Shown here in pieces: positions 1 to 12,991 of a stretch of DNA of 64,000 bases; within the stretch, counting starts at the first letter, position 1, and each line of letters opens with the position of its first letter. Under the pieces are notes generated by a model. The model saw only the letters and a program-made list of their open reading frames with translations, made no database searches and was not told the origin of the DNA. The translations under genes and the position numbers were made by a program. Source of the stretch: Chloroflexota bacterium (GTDB taxonomy: Bacteria; Chloroflexota; Anaerolineae; Anaerolineales; Villigracilaceae); the NCBI GenBank assembly GCA_013112685.1, contig JABFGC010000002.1:940902-1004901 (forward strand), read 5' to 3'.

Positions 1-1061
<1,061 letters not shown>

Positions 1062-1070
1062 CTTTACCTC

Positions 1071-2826
1071 CTACACGTTTTCCGTGTAAAGTTGGATCGT
1101 CTTTCGCATGAACTCTTCGTCGATCACTCCCAGCGGTGTCGCCGTCTCGAGGATGCGTTTCGGGATGCGGAGCGTGGTCTCATCGAATCCTTCGCGCCGC
1201 TTGAACGCGACCTTGCGCCGCAAAATGTCTGCGCCGATGCGCGTGAGGTCATCGTTGGTGCAAACGAAACCGGCACTCGCCAGCGATTTGAACACGATCT
1301 CCGGCGTGTAAATGCCGCGCGCGAACAGGCAGACGACCAGGCTCGTCAGCACCTGCCGCCAGCGCTCCTCTTCCAGCAAGCCCGCCGCGACATCTTCGGG
1401 CGTTAGCGTTTTGCCTGTGGCCGCCGCTTTTTGATCGATGCTGTATCCCGCGCTATCCAGATGACTGTGCCGCGCGCCGGTCAGGTACCCCAGGTGACAG
1501 CCCGGCCCGGTGTGATAGCCGGGCATCTCGTTCTTGCCGAAGGTCAGGGCAAAATCCGCGCCGCCATAGATCGTTGCGGCGTATTCAGCCCCACGTGCCA
1601 GCGCCCGGTAAAAATCGTTGGGTTGTTTGACGATGCGCTTCGTGGCGGCGATGTATGCCGGGTACGCGCCCCACTCCAGCGCCAGCCCGTCGGTTTCCTT
1701 CTCTGAGATCAATCCACGCTGAAATGCCTCGGTTGCCCAGGCCAGGGTCACGCCCAGGCTCATCACGTCCAGCCCCTGCACTTCCGCTTCATCGAGCAGC
1801 TGGAAAATGCCGCTCACATCGCTCCCGCCTAACAAACTCCCCACGGCAAAGATCGGCTCGTGGTCGTAGCCGACCATCGACGTCTTGTAAAAGTAAGGTT
1901 CCTTCGGGTAGGGCAGGCGAAGGGTGCCCAGGTGGACGCAGGCCACGGGGCAATGCGCGCAAGCCACCCGGCGGCCCAGGTATTCAGCCGCCAGCCGCTC
2001 GCCGGAAATGGACTCTGCCTCGTCAAAGTGGCCCGATTGCAGGTTACGAGTCGGCAACGCGCCCATGGCATTTAGCGGCAAAACGTTCATCGCCGTGCCC
2101 AGCTCGTGATACTTTTTCATCACCGGCGATTCGGTCGCGGCTTTGTAGATCTGGTCGTAGAGCGCCCGGTAGGCTCGCCGGTCGGCAACGGGCAGCGAGC
2201 GTCCTCCCGAGATCACCAGCCCCTTGAGCCGCTTGCTGCCAAAGACCGCTCCCAGCCCCAGGCGTCCAAAGTGGCGGAACGTTTCGGTAATGACCGAAGC
2301 GTATGTGACACCCCGCTCGCCGGCGCGGCCGATGCGCATGATCGAGCGCACGCCCGCGCCTGACTCGCGCTGCCGCATGATCGTCCCCGTCGTATACGCG
2401 CTAGACAGATCCCAGAGCGCGCTGGCATCTCGAAAGTGAACGTGACTGCCTTCGACGACCAGGTAGACAGGCGATGCGCTGACCCCTCGGATCACGATGG
2501 CGCCATAGCCTGCCATCCGAATGGCTACCGCGCTGCGGCCGCCTGCCTGGCTTTCTCCCAGATTGCCCGTGTGCGGTGACTTGAACATCGCCACTGTTTT
2601 GGAGGCGAGGGGATACAGGCCAACTAGCGGCCCCACTGCCATGATGATCGGATTGCCGGGCGCCATCGGGTCCACGCCCTGAGGGCACTCTTCCTCCGAG
2701 GAGCCGGATCGCCGCACCAGCGCCGCCCAGGCCGGCCTCGAAGAGATCCGGCGGCCCGTGACGGAGCTTGCGGCGGCGGGCGAGGTCAATGGTAAGCACC
2801 CGGGATAGCGGGTCATCTTTCAACAT
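1071..2826 (-). CDS. Aldehyde:ferredoxin oxidoreductase (tungsten/molybdenum pterin), frameshifted near N-terminus
   Basis: Member of the AOR family, which oxidises aldehydes to acids with ferredoxin as acceptor, using a bis-pterin W or Mo cofactor and one [4Fe-4S] cluster. Seen: N-terminal MLKDDPLSRVLTIDL, SKTVAMFKSPHTGNLGESQ, AGGRSAVAIRMAGYGAIVIRG (pterin-binding domain), the cluster motif CAHCPVAC, and PGYHTGPGCHLGYLTGARHS. The start is ATG 2826, overlapping the ferredoxin gene by 14 bases; one extra base near 2697 moves the frame. Length about 584 residues is normal. The adjacent four-cluster protein suggests a two-subunit enzyme as in AorAB or YdhV/YdhY. Substrate is unknown; glyceraldehyde-3-phosphate is an inference from the glycolytic context only. 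Confidence 0.87.
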
Positions 2827-3229
2827 GGGTCATCTCTTCCATCTTAAGCACATCATAGGGACAGTAGGGGGCGCAGAATCCGCAGTACACACAGATTTCG
2901 GGTTTGTCGTGCTCGCCATCCCACAGCACCGCGCCGAAGGGACATGCCTCCACGCAATTGCGGCAACCGATACAGAGTTCGGGTTTCAGGCGCACGCCGC
3001 CGCCCACCCGGAGCGGAAGCGCGTCCGTGGGACAGACGCGGGAACACGGCGGGCCCGGGCATGCCCGGCAGACCACGACAACGTACCCTTTCCGTACGCC
3101 GCCAGCCGACTTGACCCAGATGCTCGATGCAGCCAACCCGCCGAGGCCGGGCCGGCGGGCGCAGGCAAACATGCAAGACTGGCAGCCCACACAACGGCCC
3201 GCATCCAGCACTGAAAGCCGTTTTGCCAT
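2813..3229 (-). CDS. Four-cluster ferredoxin-like electron-transfer subunit
   Basis: A 138-residue protein of the DmsB/HycB ferredoxin type carrying four cysteine sets: CVGCQSCMFAC, CRACPGPPCSRVCP, CIGCRNCVEACP and CVYCGFCAPYCP, enough for four [4Fe-4S] clusters. No signal peptide, so cytoplasmic. Start ATG 3229 is chosen because it directly precedes the first cysteine motif and has GGAGAAC upstream; the longer frame upstream runs into the pyruvate kinase gene. It overlaps the start of the aldehyde oxidoreductase gene and is probably its electron-transfer partner (inference from adjacency and from known AOR partners). Confidence 0.85.
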   Translation of the reverse strand: MAKRLSVLDAGRCVGCQSCMFACARRPGLGGLAASSIWVKSAGGVRKGYVVVVCRACPGPPCSRVCPTDALPLRVGGGVRLKPELCIGCRNCVEACPFGAVLWDGEHDKPEICVYCGFCAPYCPYDVLKMEEMTHVER

Positions 3230-3236
3230 CGTTCTC

Positions 3237-5009
3237 CTAGTCTTCCACGTGAACCAACGCCAGCGGTCTCTCGAACACCAAGCCGCGCTTGGCGTCCAGC
3301 ACCACTTGCAAACCGTCGGGAAGCGCATCCACCCCCTCACGGATGCCCACCACGGCGGGGATGCCCATCTCCATCGCCAGCATCCGGCAGTGGGAGTCGG
3401 GGCTTGAGTCAGAGGTCACCAGCCCGGCGGCGCGGCGCAGGATCGGCACAAACGTCCGATCCGTGCACGCGGTCACCACAATTTCCTCAGGATCGACCGG
3501 GCGCATGTCCGCCGGGAGAGGCGAGGTCAGCCGTCGTATCCGGCCGATGATGCGGCGCTCGCCCAGTCCCTCCCCATGCGCCAGGACGCGCTCGATCAGG
3601 TGCACCTTCATGAGGTTTGTCGTGCCTACGCCATAGCCGACCGAACCGCCGGTGAGAATGATGACATCGCCTTCCTTCACGTAACCGCGTCGCTGCGCCG
3701 CTTCGATGGCATCGCTGATCACCTGGTCGGTGTTGTCCGCGCGCCCCGCGAGAATCGGATAGACGCCCCATACGAGCATTAACCGGCGCTGTGTGATGGG
3801 GCTGGGTGTTACCGCGACAATGGAGCAATGTGGGCGAAAGCGAGCGATGGTACACGCAGTTTCTCCAGAGACGGTCGGCGCAATGATCGCCGCCGCGTTC
3901 AGGTCAATGGCAGTATCCACGGAGGCGTGCGCCACGGCTTCGGCAAAGGTGCGCACCGGACGCGGCGCGATAGGTCGTGTGGGTAATGCGGCGTGCGCGA
4001 TTTCCGTTTCACACGCGATGCGCGCCATGGTCTCGACCGCCAGCACCGGATACTTGCCGGCCGCCGTCTCGCCCGAAAGCATGATGGCGTCCGAGCCGTC
4101 GAGGATGGCGTTAGCCACGTCGCTCGCCTCGGCGCGCGTCGGGCGCGGGTTGCGGATCATCGAGTCCAGCATCTGCGTGGCCGTGATCACCGGCTTGCCC
4201 ACGTGGTTGCACTTGTGGATGATCGTCTTTTGCACCATCGGCACAGCCTCGGTGGACATCTCGATGCCCAGGTCGCCGCGCGCTACCATAATGCCGTCGG
4301 CGGCAGCGATAATGGCGTCAATGTTGTCTATCGCCTCCGGCTTTTCAATCTTGGCGATCACCGGCGTTGGGCGACCCAGCGCCGACAATTCGCGGATCGT
4401 GTCCTTTAGCTCCAGCACCTCATCTGCCGTCCTCACAAAGGACAAGGCGATCCAATCAACCTGTTCTTCCAGCGCGAAACGCAAGTCCTCTCGGTCTTTC
4501 TCGGTGATGGCCGGGATGGACAGAGCGGCGCGCGGCAGGTTCAAGCCCTTGTTGGACATCAGTACACCACCCGTCACGACCTGAGTCTGAATCTCATTGC
4601 CCTCCACGCCAATGACCTTTAACTCGAGCAAGCCATCGTCAATCAGGATGCGGTCGCCCGGCTTGACGGACTCCGGCAGACGCTCGTACTGCACCGGCAC
4701 TCGCCCAATACCTCCCACGATTGGCTCCGTCGTCAGGATTAGCGTTTCGCCTGGAGTGAGCGGCACGCCCTCTGGCGGCATGACGCCGACGCGCAGTTTG
4801 GGTCCCTGCAGGTCAGCCAGGATCGCGACCGGCTTGCCCAGTTGTTCCGCGAGTTGGCGGATACGCCGGATGTTTTCGCGGTGAAAGTCGGCGTCGCCGT
4901 GCGACATGTTCAGACGCGCTACATTCATCCCGGCATGGATCAGCGCTTCCAGCGTGGCCGGGTCGCGGCTGGCCGGTCCGACGGTGCAGACAATTTTGAC
5001 GCGTAGCAT
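3237..5009 (-). CDS. pyk: Pyruvate kinase with C-terminal PEP-utiliser domain
   Basis: Converts phosphoenolpyruvate and ADP to pyruvate and ATP. The barrel begins at MLRVKIVCTVGPASRD; ARLNMSHGD lies at about residues 31-39, the catalytic lysine in VIAKIEKPEA at about 220, and MVARGDLGIE at 241-250. At 590 residues it is about 110 longer than the E. coli enzymes; the extra C-terminus (from about 495) contains SDSSPDSHCRMLAMEMGIPA, a PEP-utiliser swivelling domain as in Bacillus-type pyruvate kinase. SD GGAG stands upstream of ATG 5009. It is the last glycolytic enzyme of the operon, 10 bases after the AAA/DRTGG gene. Confidence 0.95.
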   Translation of the reverse strand: MLRVKIVCTVGPASRDPATLEALIHAGMNVARLNMSHGDADFHRENIRRIRQLAEQLGKPVAILADLQGPKLRVGVMPPEGVPLTPGETLILTTEPIVGGIGRVPVQYERLPESVKPGDRILIDDGLLELKVIGVEGNEIQTQVVTGGVLMSNKGLNLPRAALSIPAITEKDREDLRFALEEQVDWIALSFVRTADEVLELKDTIRELSALGRPTPVIAKIEKPEAIDNIDAIIAAADGIMVARGDLGIEMSTEAVPMVQKTIIHKCNHVGKPVITATQMLDSMIRNPRPTRAEASDVANAILDGSDAIMLSGETAAGKYPVLAVETMARIACETEIAHAALPTRPIAPRPVRTFAEAVAHASVDTAIDLNAAAIIAPTVSGETACTIARFRPHCSIVAVTPSPITQRRLMLVWGVYPILAGRADNTDQVISDAIEAAQRRGYVKEGDVIILTGGSVGYGVGTTNLMKVHLIERVLAHGEGLGERRIIGRIRRLTSPLPADMRPVDPEEIVVTACTDRTFVPILRRAAGLVTSDSSPDSHCRMLAMEMGIPAVVGIREGVDALPDGLQVVLDAKRGLVFERPLALVHVED

Positions 5010-5019
5010 GGACTCTCCT

Positions 5020-6091
5020 TCACTTCACCTGGATGCCTAATCGCTCGTACAGCAGCGGGAAACGCAGATGGTCGTCGAGCATGGCCGTGAAGCGCTTGAT
5101 CTTCTGAGGCTGTTGCACCCGACTGCGACCCATGAAGCGATCCACGACCTCAATGGCATGCAGCGTATCCAGATCGGTGAGCAGCACGGGCACGCTTAAC
5201 TCGTCTGCCCGGTTGAGCACGACTGGGCTGGGATACAGTTTGCCGGTCAGGACAAGACAGCGCGTCGACGTCTCGAGCGCCGCCAGCTGAATGTCCACGC
5301 GATCGCCGCCGGTGATGACCGCCTTGTTTGGCGTGCGGCGGAAATACGACAGGGCGGCCTCGGCGCTCATCGCGCCTACCAGCATGTTCTCCACCAGCTC
5401 TCCCATCCTGTCCGCGCCGCACAGAATCTCGGTGTGCAAGCCCTCAGCCAGCTCGGTCACGGTGGGGGCGGAGAGCGTCGGATCCACCGGCAAAACGCCC
5501 ATCACCGGCAATTGATGCCTCAGCAAGTAGGGCTCCACCACGTCGTGGACATGGGCCCGTGAAAGCGCGCGGCGCCTCGTTGATCACCACACCCACCAGG
5601 GCCGGACCGAAGTAATCTTGCGCGGCCAGGGCGCGGTCTGTGAGCAGCGTCTCGTCGTACTTGAGCACGATGAGTACGCGCGCCTGCGTCAGCTCGACGA
5701 TCCGCTTCGGGGATAAACCGGCGACATAACCTTCGCGCCAGCTGCGCCCGCCCTCCAGCACCAGCAGGTCGCGGTTGGCTGCAAGCTGCGTAAACGCCTG
5801 CAGGAACTGCGGCTCGTAGTCCATTTCCGGCCCGCGCAGCTGCTGCTCCAGCCTGGCGGAGGTCAGCGCCACCGGTCCAATCAGCGTGGGCGGCTCCGGC
5901 ATGTCATAGTCTTGCCTGGCAAACGCCACGTCGTCGTCGTAGGGGAGACCCTCACGGAGCCGGCAGTTGACGTTGACCGGTTTCATATAACCGACCTTCA
6001 GCCCGTCGGCGCGGAAGCGCGCCCCCAACCCGATGCACAGAGCCGACTTGCCGGAAAAGGTTTCAGCAGAAGTCACATACAGATTTGCCAT
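5020..6091 (-). CDS. P-loop NTPase with DRTGG domain (Pta N-terminal-like), frameshifted
   Basis: Resembles the N-terminal regulatory half of long phosphotransacetylases and stand-alone AAA/DRTGG proteins. The N-terminus MANLYVTSAETFSGKSALCI has a dethiobiotin-synthetase-like P-loop (GKSA); the second half has AVITGGDRVDIQLAALE, the DRTGG-like signature, then a CBS-like tail. The catalytic acyltransferase domain of Pta is absent. The frame changes near 5545. I take ATG 6091, with AAGGAG at proper spacing, over an upstream GTG at 6106. Lying directly after the ADP-forming acetyl-CoA synthetase, it may sense metabolites for the acetate branch; that role is inference. Confidence 0.72.
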
Positions 6092-6105
6092 GTCAATCTC
6101 CTTCA

Positions 6106-8199
6106 CTACACCTTGAGCGCCAGGCGCATATCCAGGCCCAGCACCCCTTGTCCTGCCGGAAAGACCAGCAGCGGGTTGATGTCTAATTCCACGATGTCCG
6201 GGAAATCGATGACCAGTTGTGAGACGCGCACCAGTGTGTCGGCAATCGCCTCCAGATCACATGGTTTTTCGCCGCGCACACCGCGTAAAAGGCTGTAGGC
6301 GCGAATTTCGGTCAGCATTTCGCGCGCTTCGCGCCGGTCAATCGGGGCTACACGGAAGGTCACGTCCTTCAATGCTTCCACGTAGACGCCGCCCAGCCCG
6401 AACATCAACAGCGGCCCAAATTGAGGATCGCTGTTCATGCCGATGATGCACTCTTTGCCGCCTTTGACCATCTGCTGCACCTGGCAGCCCCAGATCGTCG
6501 CGTCCGGCATGTGGCGTGCGGCGCGAAAGACGATCAGATCAAAAGCATCGCGCACCTCCGCCGCCGAAGCCAGGTTGAGTTTCACGCCGCCGATGTCGGT
6601 CTTGTGCAAAATGTCGGGCGAGGCAATCTTCATGACCACGGGATAGCCCATCGCATCAGCCGCCGCAACGGCTTCCTCGGCGTTTTTGGCGAGCGCCGTC
6701 TTGGGCAATGGAATGCCATAGGCGGCGAGAATCTCCCGCGCTTCGGCATCGCCGGCCGTTGCACGACCTTCGCGGCGAAGTTGGTCGAGCATCTGGCGCA
6801 CCTTGTCCCGCTCGACAGCCAGCGGCTCCACGTTAAGCACGGGGGTGTTCAGCCACTGGCGGCGATGCCACATGGCGGCGATGGCGACCACGGCGCGCTC
6901 CGGCACCTGGTAGTTGGGGACTCGGTATTGGGTGAGGATCTCGACCGCCGGACGGATCGCCTGATCGCCCATGAAGGCGGCAAAGGTCGGCTTGTGGTAT
7001 TTACGCGACAGTTCGCCCAGCGCCCGCGCCGTTTGCGGAATCTGCGTCGCGGTCTGGGGCGTCAACACGACCAGGAGGATGCCGACGTTCGCATCGCTGA
7101 GCGCCGCCTCGATTGCCAGTTCATAGCGATCGGCTGGGGCATCTCCCAGCACATCAATCGGGTTGACGACGCTGGCGGCCGCGGGTAGAGCCGATCGCAG
7201 CGTTTGCGCAATCTCAGGCGTAAGGGAAGCCAGCCGCATCCCCGCTCGCTCGATGGCATCGGATGCCATAATGCCGGGTCCGCCCGCGTTCGTCACCACG
7301 GCCACGGCATCGGATTCCGGCAGGGGCTGGCGGTCAAATGCCTGGGTGAAATCGAACAACTCCTGGACGGATCCGGCGCGCAGAATACCAACTTGTTTGA
7401 AAGCGGCATCGTAGGCTTTCTCTGAACCGGCGAGCGTTCCGGTATGGGAAGAGGCTGCCCGCGAACCTGCGCTGGTGGTGCCCGATTTGATGGAGACGAC
7501 CGGTTTCCGGCGCGTGACCTGGCGGGCGGTTGCCATGAACTCGGCGCCATTCGTGATGCCTTCGAGATAGGCGACGATCACGTTGGTCTCCGGGTCTTCT
7601 GACCAGGCGCACAGGAAATCGATCTCGTTCAGGTCGGCTTTGTTGCCAATGCTATAAAACCGGGAAAAGCCCGTGCTCTGTCCGAGCGCCATGTCAAGGA
7701 TCGAAGTGCACAGCGCGCCCGATTGCGACATGAAAGCGATATGGCCCCGGCGCGGCATGGCGGCGGCAAACGAAGCGTTGAGGTTGGCGACGGTATCAAT
7801 GATGCCCAGGACATTCGGACCGACGATGCGTATGCCATGGTGCCGCGCGGTCTCGATGAGCTGTTGTTCCAGCTGCCGGCCCTCGCGGCCTACTTCTCGA
7901 AAGCCGGCCGAGATGACGACCGCGCCCGTGATGCCTTTTTGCCCGCACTCTTCGATGACGCCGGGAACCGCCTTCGCCGGGACGAGGACGACTGCCAGAT
8001 CTACTGCGCCGGGGATGTTCTTTACCGAGGGAAATGCCGGCAAGCCAAGAATTTCACCGGCATTGGGGTTGATCGGATAGATTTCGCCTTTGTAGCCATA
8101 CCGGATGATGTTTTGCAATACCGCATGGCCCAGTTTGCCGGGGCTGGGCGATGCGCCCACGACGGCCACGCCTCTTGGGTTGATGAATGCGTCAAGCAT
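6106..8199 (-). CDS. ADP-forming acetyl-CoA (acyl-CoA) synthetase, fused alpha-beta chain
   Basis: Catalyses acetyl-CoA + ADP + Pi to acetate + CoA + ATP, the energy-conserving end of fermentation. The 697-residue chain carries an N-terminal CoA-binding domain (VAVVGASPSPGKLG), the ligase domain with a phospho-histidine candidate in SSHTGTLAGSEKAYDAAF, and a C-terminal ATP-grasp domain with GYPVVMKIASPDILHKTDIG and ELDINPL. This alpha-beta fusion is the usual bacterial Acd form. The frame is intact. It lies between pfk and the AAA/DRTGG gene in one leftward operon. Substrate could extend to other acyl-CoAs. Confidence 0.93.
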   Translation of the reverse strand: MLDAFINPRGVAVVGASPSPGKLGHAVLQNIIRYGYKGEIYPINPNAGEILGLPAFPSVKNIPGAVDLAVVLVPAKAVPGVIEECGQKGITGAVVISAGFREVGREGRQLEQQLIETARHHGIRIVGPNVLGIIDTVANLNASFAAAMPRRGHIAFMSQSGALCTSILDMALGQSTGFSRFYSIGNKADLNEIDFLCAWSEDPETNVIVAYLEGITNGAEFMATARQVTRRKPVVSIKSGTTSAGSRAASSHTGTLAGSEKAYDAAFKQVGILRAGSVQELFDFTQAFDRQPLPESDAVAVVTNAGGPGIMASDAIERAGMRLASLTPEIAQTLRSALPAAASVVNPIDVLGDAPADRYELAIEAALSDANVGILLVVLTPQTATQIPQTARALGELSRKYHKPTFAAFMGDQAIRPAVEILTQYRVPNYQVPERAVVAIAAMWHRRQWLNTPVLNVEPLAVERDKVRQMLDQLRREGRATAGDAEAREILAAYGIPLPKTALAKNAEEAVAAADAMGYPVVMKIASPDILHKTDIGGVKLNLASAAEVRDAFDLIVFRAARHMPDATIWGCQVQQMVKGGKECIIGMNSDPQFGPLLMFGLGGVYVEALKDVTFRVAPIDRREAREMLTEIRAYSLLRGVRGEKPCDLEAIADTLVRVSQLVIDFPDIVELDINPLLVFPAGQGVLGLDMRLALKV

Positions 8200-8237
8200 A
8201 GTTCTTGTTCCTTTGGGCCGTTGCCCTTTTGCCGAAG

Positions 8238-8253
8238 ACCCCCGAAAGGGGGT
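8238..8253 (-). terminator. Intercistronic GC hairpin
   Basis: A perfect 6-bp stem of ACCCCC/GGGGGT with a GAAA loop lies between pfk and the acetyl-CoA synthetase gene. No T run follows, so it is more likely an mRNA stability or partial attenuation element inside the operon than a full terminator. Confidence 0.4.
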
Positions 8254-8262
8254 GAAACGTGT

Positions 8263-10615
<2,353 letters not shown>

Positions 10616-10627
10616 CTACAAACCTCG

Positions 10628-11625
10628 CTACACCGCGATCCGTGCAGCGGTCTCAGCCAGGCGAGCAGAATAGCCCATCTCGTTGTCATACCAGGCGGCG
10701 ACGGAGAGCAACTCTTCCTGTACCGCAGTCAACGGCAAATCAACGATGGACGAATGTGGGTCACCGAGGATGCGGGACGAAGCCCACTCCTCCTCCAGTA
10801 CGCCCATCACGCCCTTCAACGGCGGAACCTCAGCCGCCTTGCGGAACGCGTCGTTGACCTCTTCGACCGTCACGCGGCGCTCGGTGAGCAAGTTCAACTC
10901 GGCGATGCTGCCCGTGCGCGTGGGCACGCGATAGGCCTTGCCTGTGATTTTGAGACCTTTCCATATGAATGCCAACGCGCGCGCCGCGCCGGATGAGGAT
11001 GGGATGATGTTCTCGGCCGCCGCCCACGAATCGCGGCGGTCCTTCATCGGCTGGTCGGTGAGCGACTGGGTGTTGGTGTAGGCGTGCACCGTGGAGAAGA
11101 GACCGTACTTGATGCCAAAGTTTTCGATCACAACCTTGACGACCGGTGCCAGTGCGTTGGTGGTGCAGGCTCGCCATGCTGACGATCTTGTGCTTCGCCG
11201 GGTCGAACGTGTCGAGGTTGATGCCGGGCAGCAGCACCGCGTCGCAGTCGTCTTGTTTTTTGCTCGGCGCGCTGACGAGTACCCGCTTGGCGCCGGCGTC
11301 GAGATGCGCCTGCGCGCCGGTGCGGGTGGTGGCGCGGCCGGTGCAATCAATCACCAGGGTCCACGCCGAGCGCTTTCCAGTCCGGCAGCGCCTTCATCGA
11401 GTCGAAATAAGGGATCTCGCGGCCGCCGATGACAAAACCCTTACTGGTAGCAGCGACCTCCTCATGCCAGCGGCCGTAGTTGGAATCCACTTCGAACAGC
11501 GCCGCCAGGGTCGGAATGTCCTTGATGTCGGAGATGGACACTGGGACGAACAGGTTGTTCTTCAGCGCCACCTTCATCAACGAACGACCGATGCGACCGA
11601 AACCGTGAATTGCAATCTTTGCCAT
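10628..11625 (-). CDS. gap: Glyceraldehyde-3-phosphate dehydrogenase, frameshifted
   Basis: Oxidises glyceraldehyde 3-phosphate to 1,3-bisphosphoglycerate with NAD(P). The N-terminal Rossmann motif is MAKIAIHGFGRIGRSLMKVA; the catalytic cysteine sits in the SCTTNALAPVVKV segment, followed by TVHAYTNTQSLTD, PTRTGSIAELN and the C-terminal WYDNEMGYSARLAE. The frame shifts twice, near 11350 and near 11170, just before the active-site cysteine. About 331 residues, normal for the family. It lies between the pfk gene and a small unknown gene, in the same leftward operon; AAGGAG upstream of ATG 11625. Confidence 0.92.
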
Positions 11626-11709
11626 GGGAATTCTCCTTCTTTAGATGGATGATTGATTTACAAGTTCGAAACACTGCTGGCTGCCATTTGAAGACGCAGC
11701 GCATTCATT

Positions 11710-12123
11710 TCATGGCGTTGCCGATTCTTGAATCTGCGCTGGTTGGAATAACCAATACTTACGCCGTTCTTGCTCCAGAACCTTGAGAGTTACTGAGTCT
11801 GGCTCGGATCGGTTTGTCATCACACGCATTGCAACGGAACTCGCATAGTTCTGCGCATCTTGCAGAGTCTGCCAGGCGTACACGCCCTGGCATAAGCCAG
11901 TCTCGTCGTTCACACACCAGAATTTCTCTCGAAAACCACGAAAGCCCATAAAGATCATCATTGTGAGCAGAGAGAATCGGATATTGGCTTGAACGGTCAC
12001 ATGCGCCGGGCGAAAGCGCACAATAAACACCGCCTGAGGCTCATCGGAACTGCTCGTTCTGATTGTGACGTGTCGAAAGATACGGAATCTAGCTCCGTCT
12101 TCCATTACGATTTCTCTATTCAC
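11710..12123 (-). CDS. Uncharacterised 137-residue protein, possibly dimeric alpha-beta barrel
   Basis: I do not recognise this protein with certainty. It has a central stretch FSLLTMMIFMGFRGFREKFW and a segment GVYAWQTLQDAQNYASSVAM that resembles monooxygenase-like (YdhR/ABM) proteins, which fold as dimeric alpha-beta barrels. No signal peptide. It sits inside the glycolytic operon between gpmA and gap, with an 84-base gap to gap. A role in the pathway is not shown by the sequence. Confidence 0.55.
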   Translation of the reverse strand: MNREIVMEDGARFRIFRHVTIRTSSSDEPQAVFIVRFRPAHVTVQANIRFSLLTMMIFMGFRGFREKFWCVNDETGLCQGVYAWQTLQDAQNYASSVAMRVMTNRSEPDSVTLKVLEQERRKYWLFQPAQIQESATP

Positions 12124-12234
12124 GTCCTCTCGACAGAAATGTACACGCAGAGTAAGGAAGAGAAGAATCGTTTTGAGGAAACCGATAACGGGATTAGTGT
12201 TCGTGCCATCCTCCGCGTCGGATAAACATTCTAC

Positions 12235-12983
12235 TTAACCTTTCGCCTTGCCTTGTTTTGCAACCGCTTCCTGCGCTTTGCGGATTTCTTCGGGATCACC
12301 CAGGTAGTAATGCTCGATCGGCTTGAGATCGGCATCCAGTTCGTAGACCAGCGGCACGCCGGTCGGAATGTTCAACTCGACAATCTCCTCGTCGGAGATA
12401 TTGTCCAGTACTTGACGAGCGCGCGCAAACTGTTGCCGTGCGCCGCAACGATCACGCGCTGACCGGTGCGAATCGTCGGTGCGATGATTTCGTGCCAGTA
12501 GGGCAGGAAGCGGGCAACGGTGTCCTTCAGACATTCGGTGAAGGGGACATCCTGGGGAGCGAGGTCCGCATACCGCCGATCATTTCCCGGGTAACGTGGG
12601 TCATCGGCGGTCAACGCCGGCGGCTGAATGTCGTAACTCCGCCGCCAGATGAGCACCTGCTTGTCGCCGTACTGCGACGCCGTCTCGGCTTTGTTCAGTC
12701 CCTGCAACGCGCCATAGTGACGCTCATTCAATCGCCATGATTTGAAAACCGGCAGCCACAACAAATCCATTTCATCCAAAGCAAGATTCAACGTGCGGAT
12801 GGCACGCTTGAGCACCGAGGTAAACGCAACGTCGAACGTATATCCGCCGGCTTTGAGTAGTTGCCCGGCGCGCTTCGCCTCGGCTGATCCTTTTTCCGTC
12901 AAGTCAACATCCGTCCAGCCGGTAAAACGATTCTCCTGGTTCCAGGTACTTTCGCCGTGACGAAGCAAAACTACTTTGAACAT
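12235..12983 (-). CDS. gpmA: 2,3-bisphosphoglycerate-dependent phosphoglycerate mutase, frameshifted
   Basis: Interconverts 3- and 2-phosphoglycerate through a phospho-histidine. Seen: [20 protein letters not shown] (catalytic RHG near residue 10), [33 protein letters not shown] and [16 protein letters not shown] with the second histidine, then in the shifted frame [20 protein letters not shown]. One base is missing near 12408. About 249 residues, typical of GpmA. Start ATG 12983 follows GGAGG. It lies 8 bases after glk. Confidence 0.93.
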
Positions 12984-12991
12984 CAAGCCTC

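Noticed and set aside
11989..12225. 78-codon plus-strand frame opposite the small glycolytic-operon gene
   Set aside because: Mostly antisense to the 137-residue gene, without a convincing ribosome-binding site or motif.
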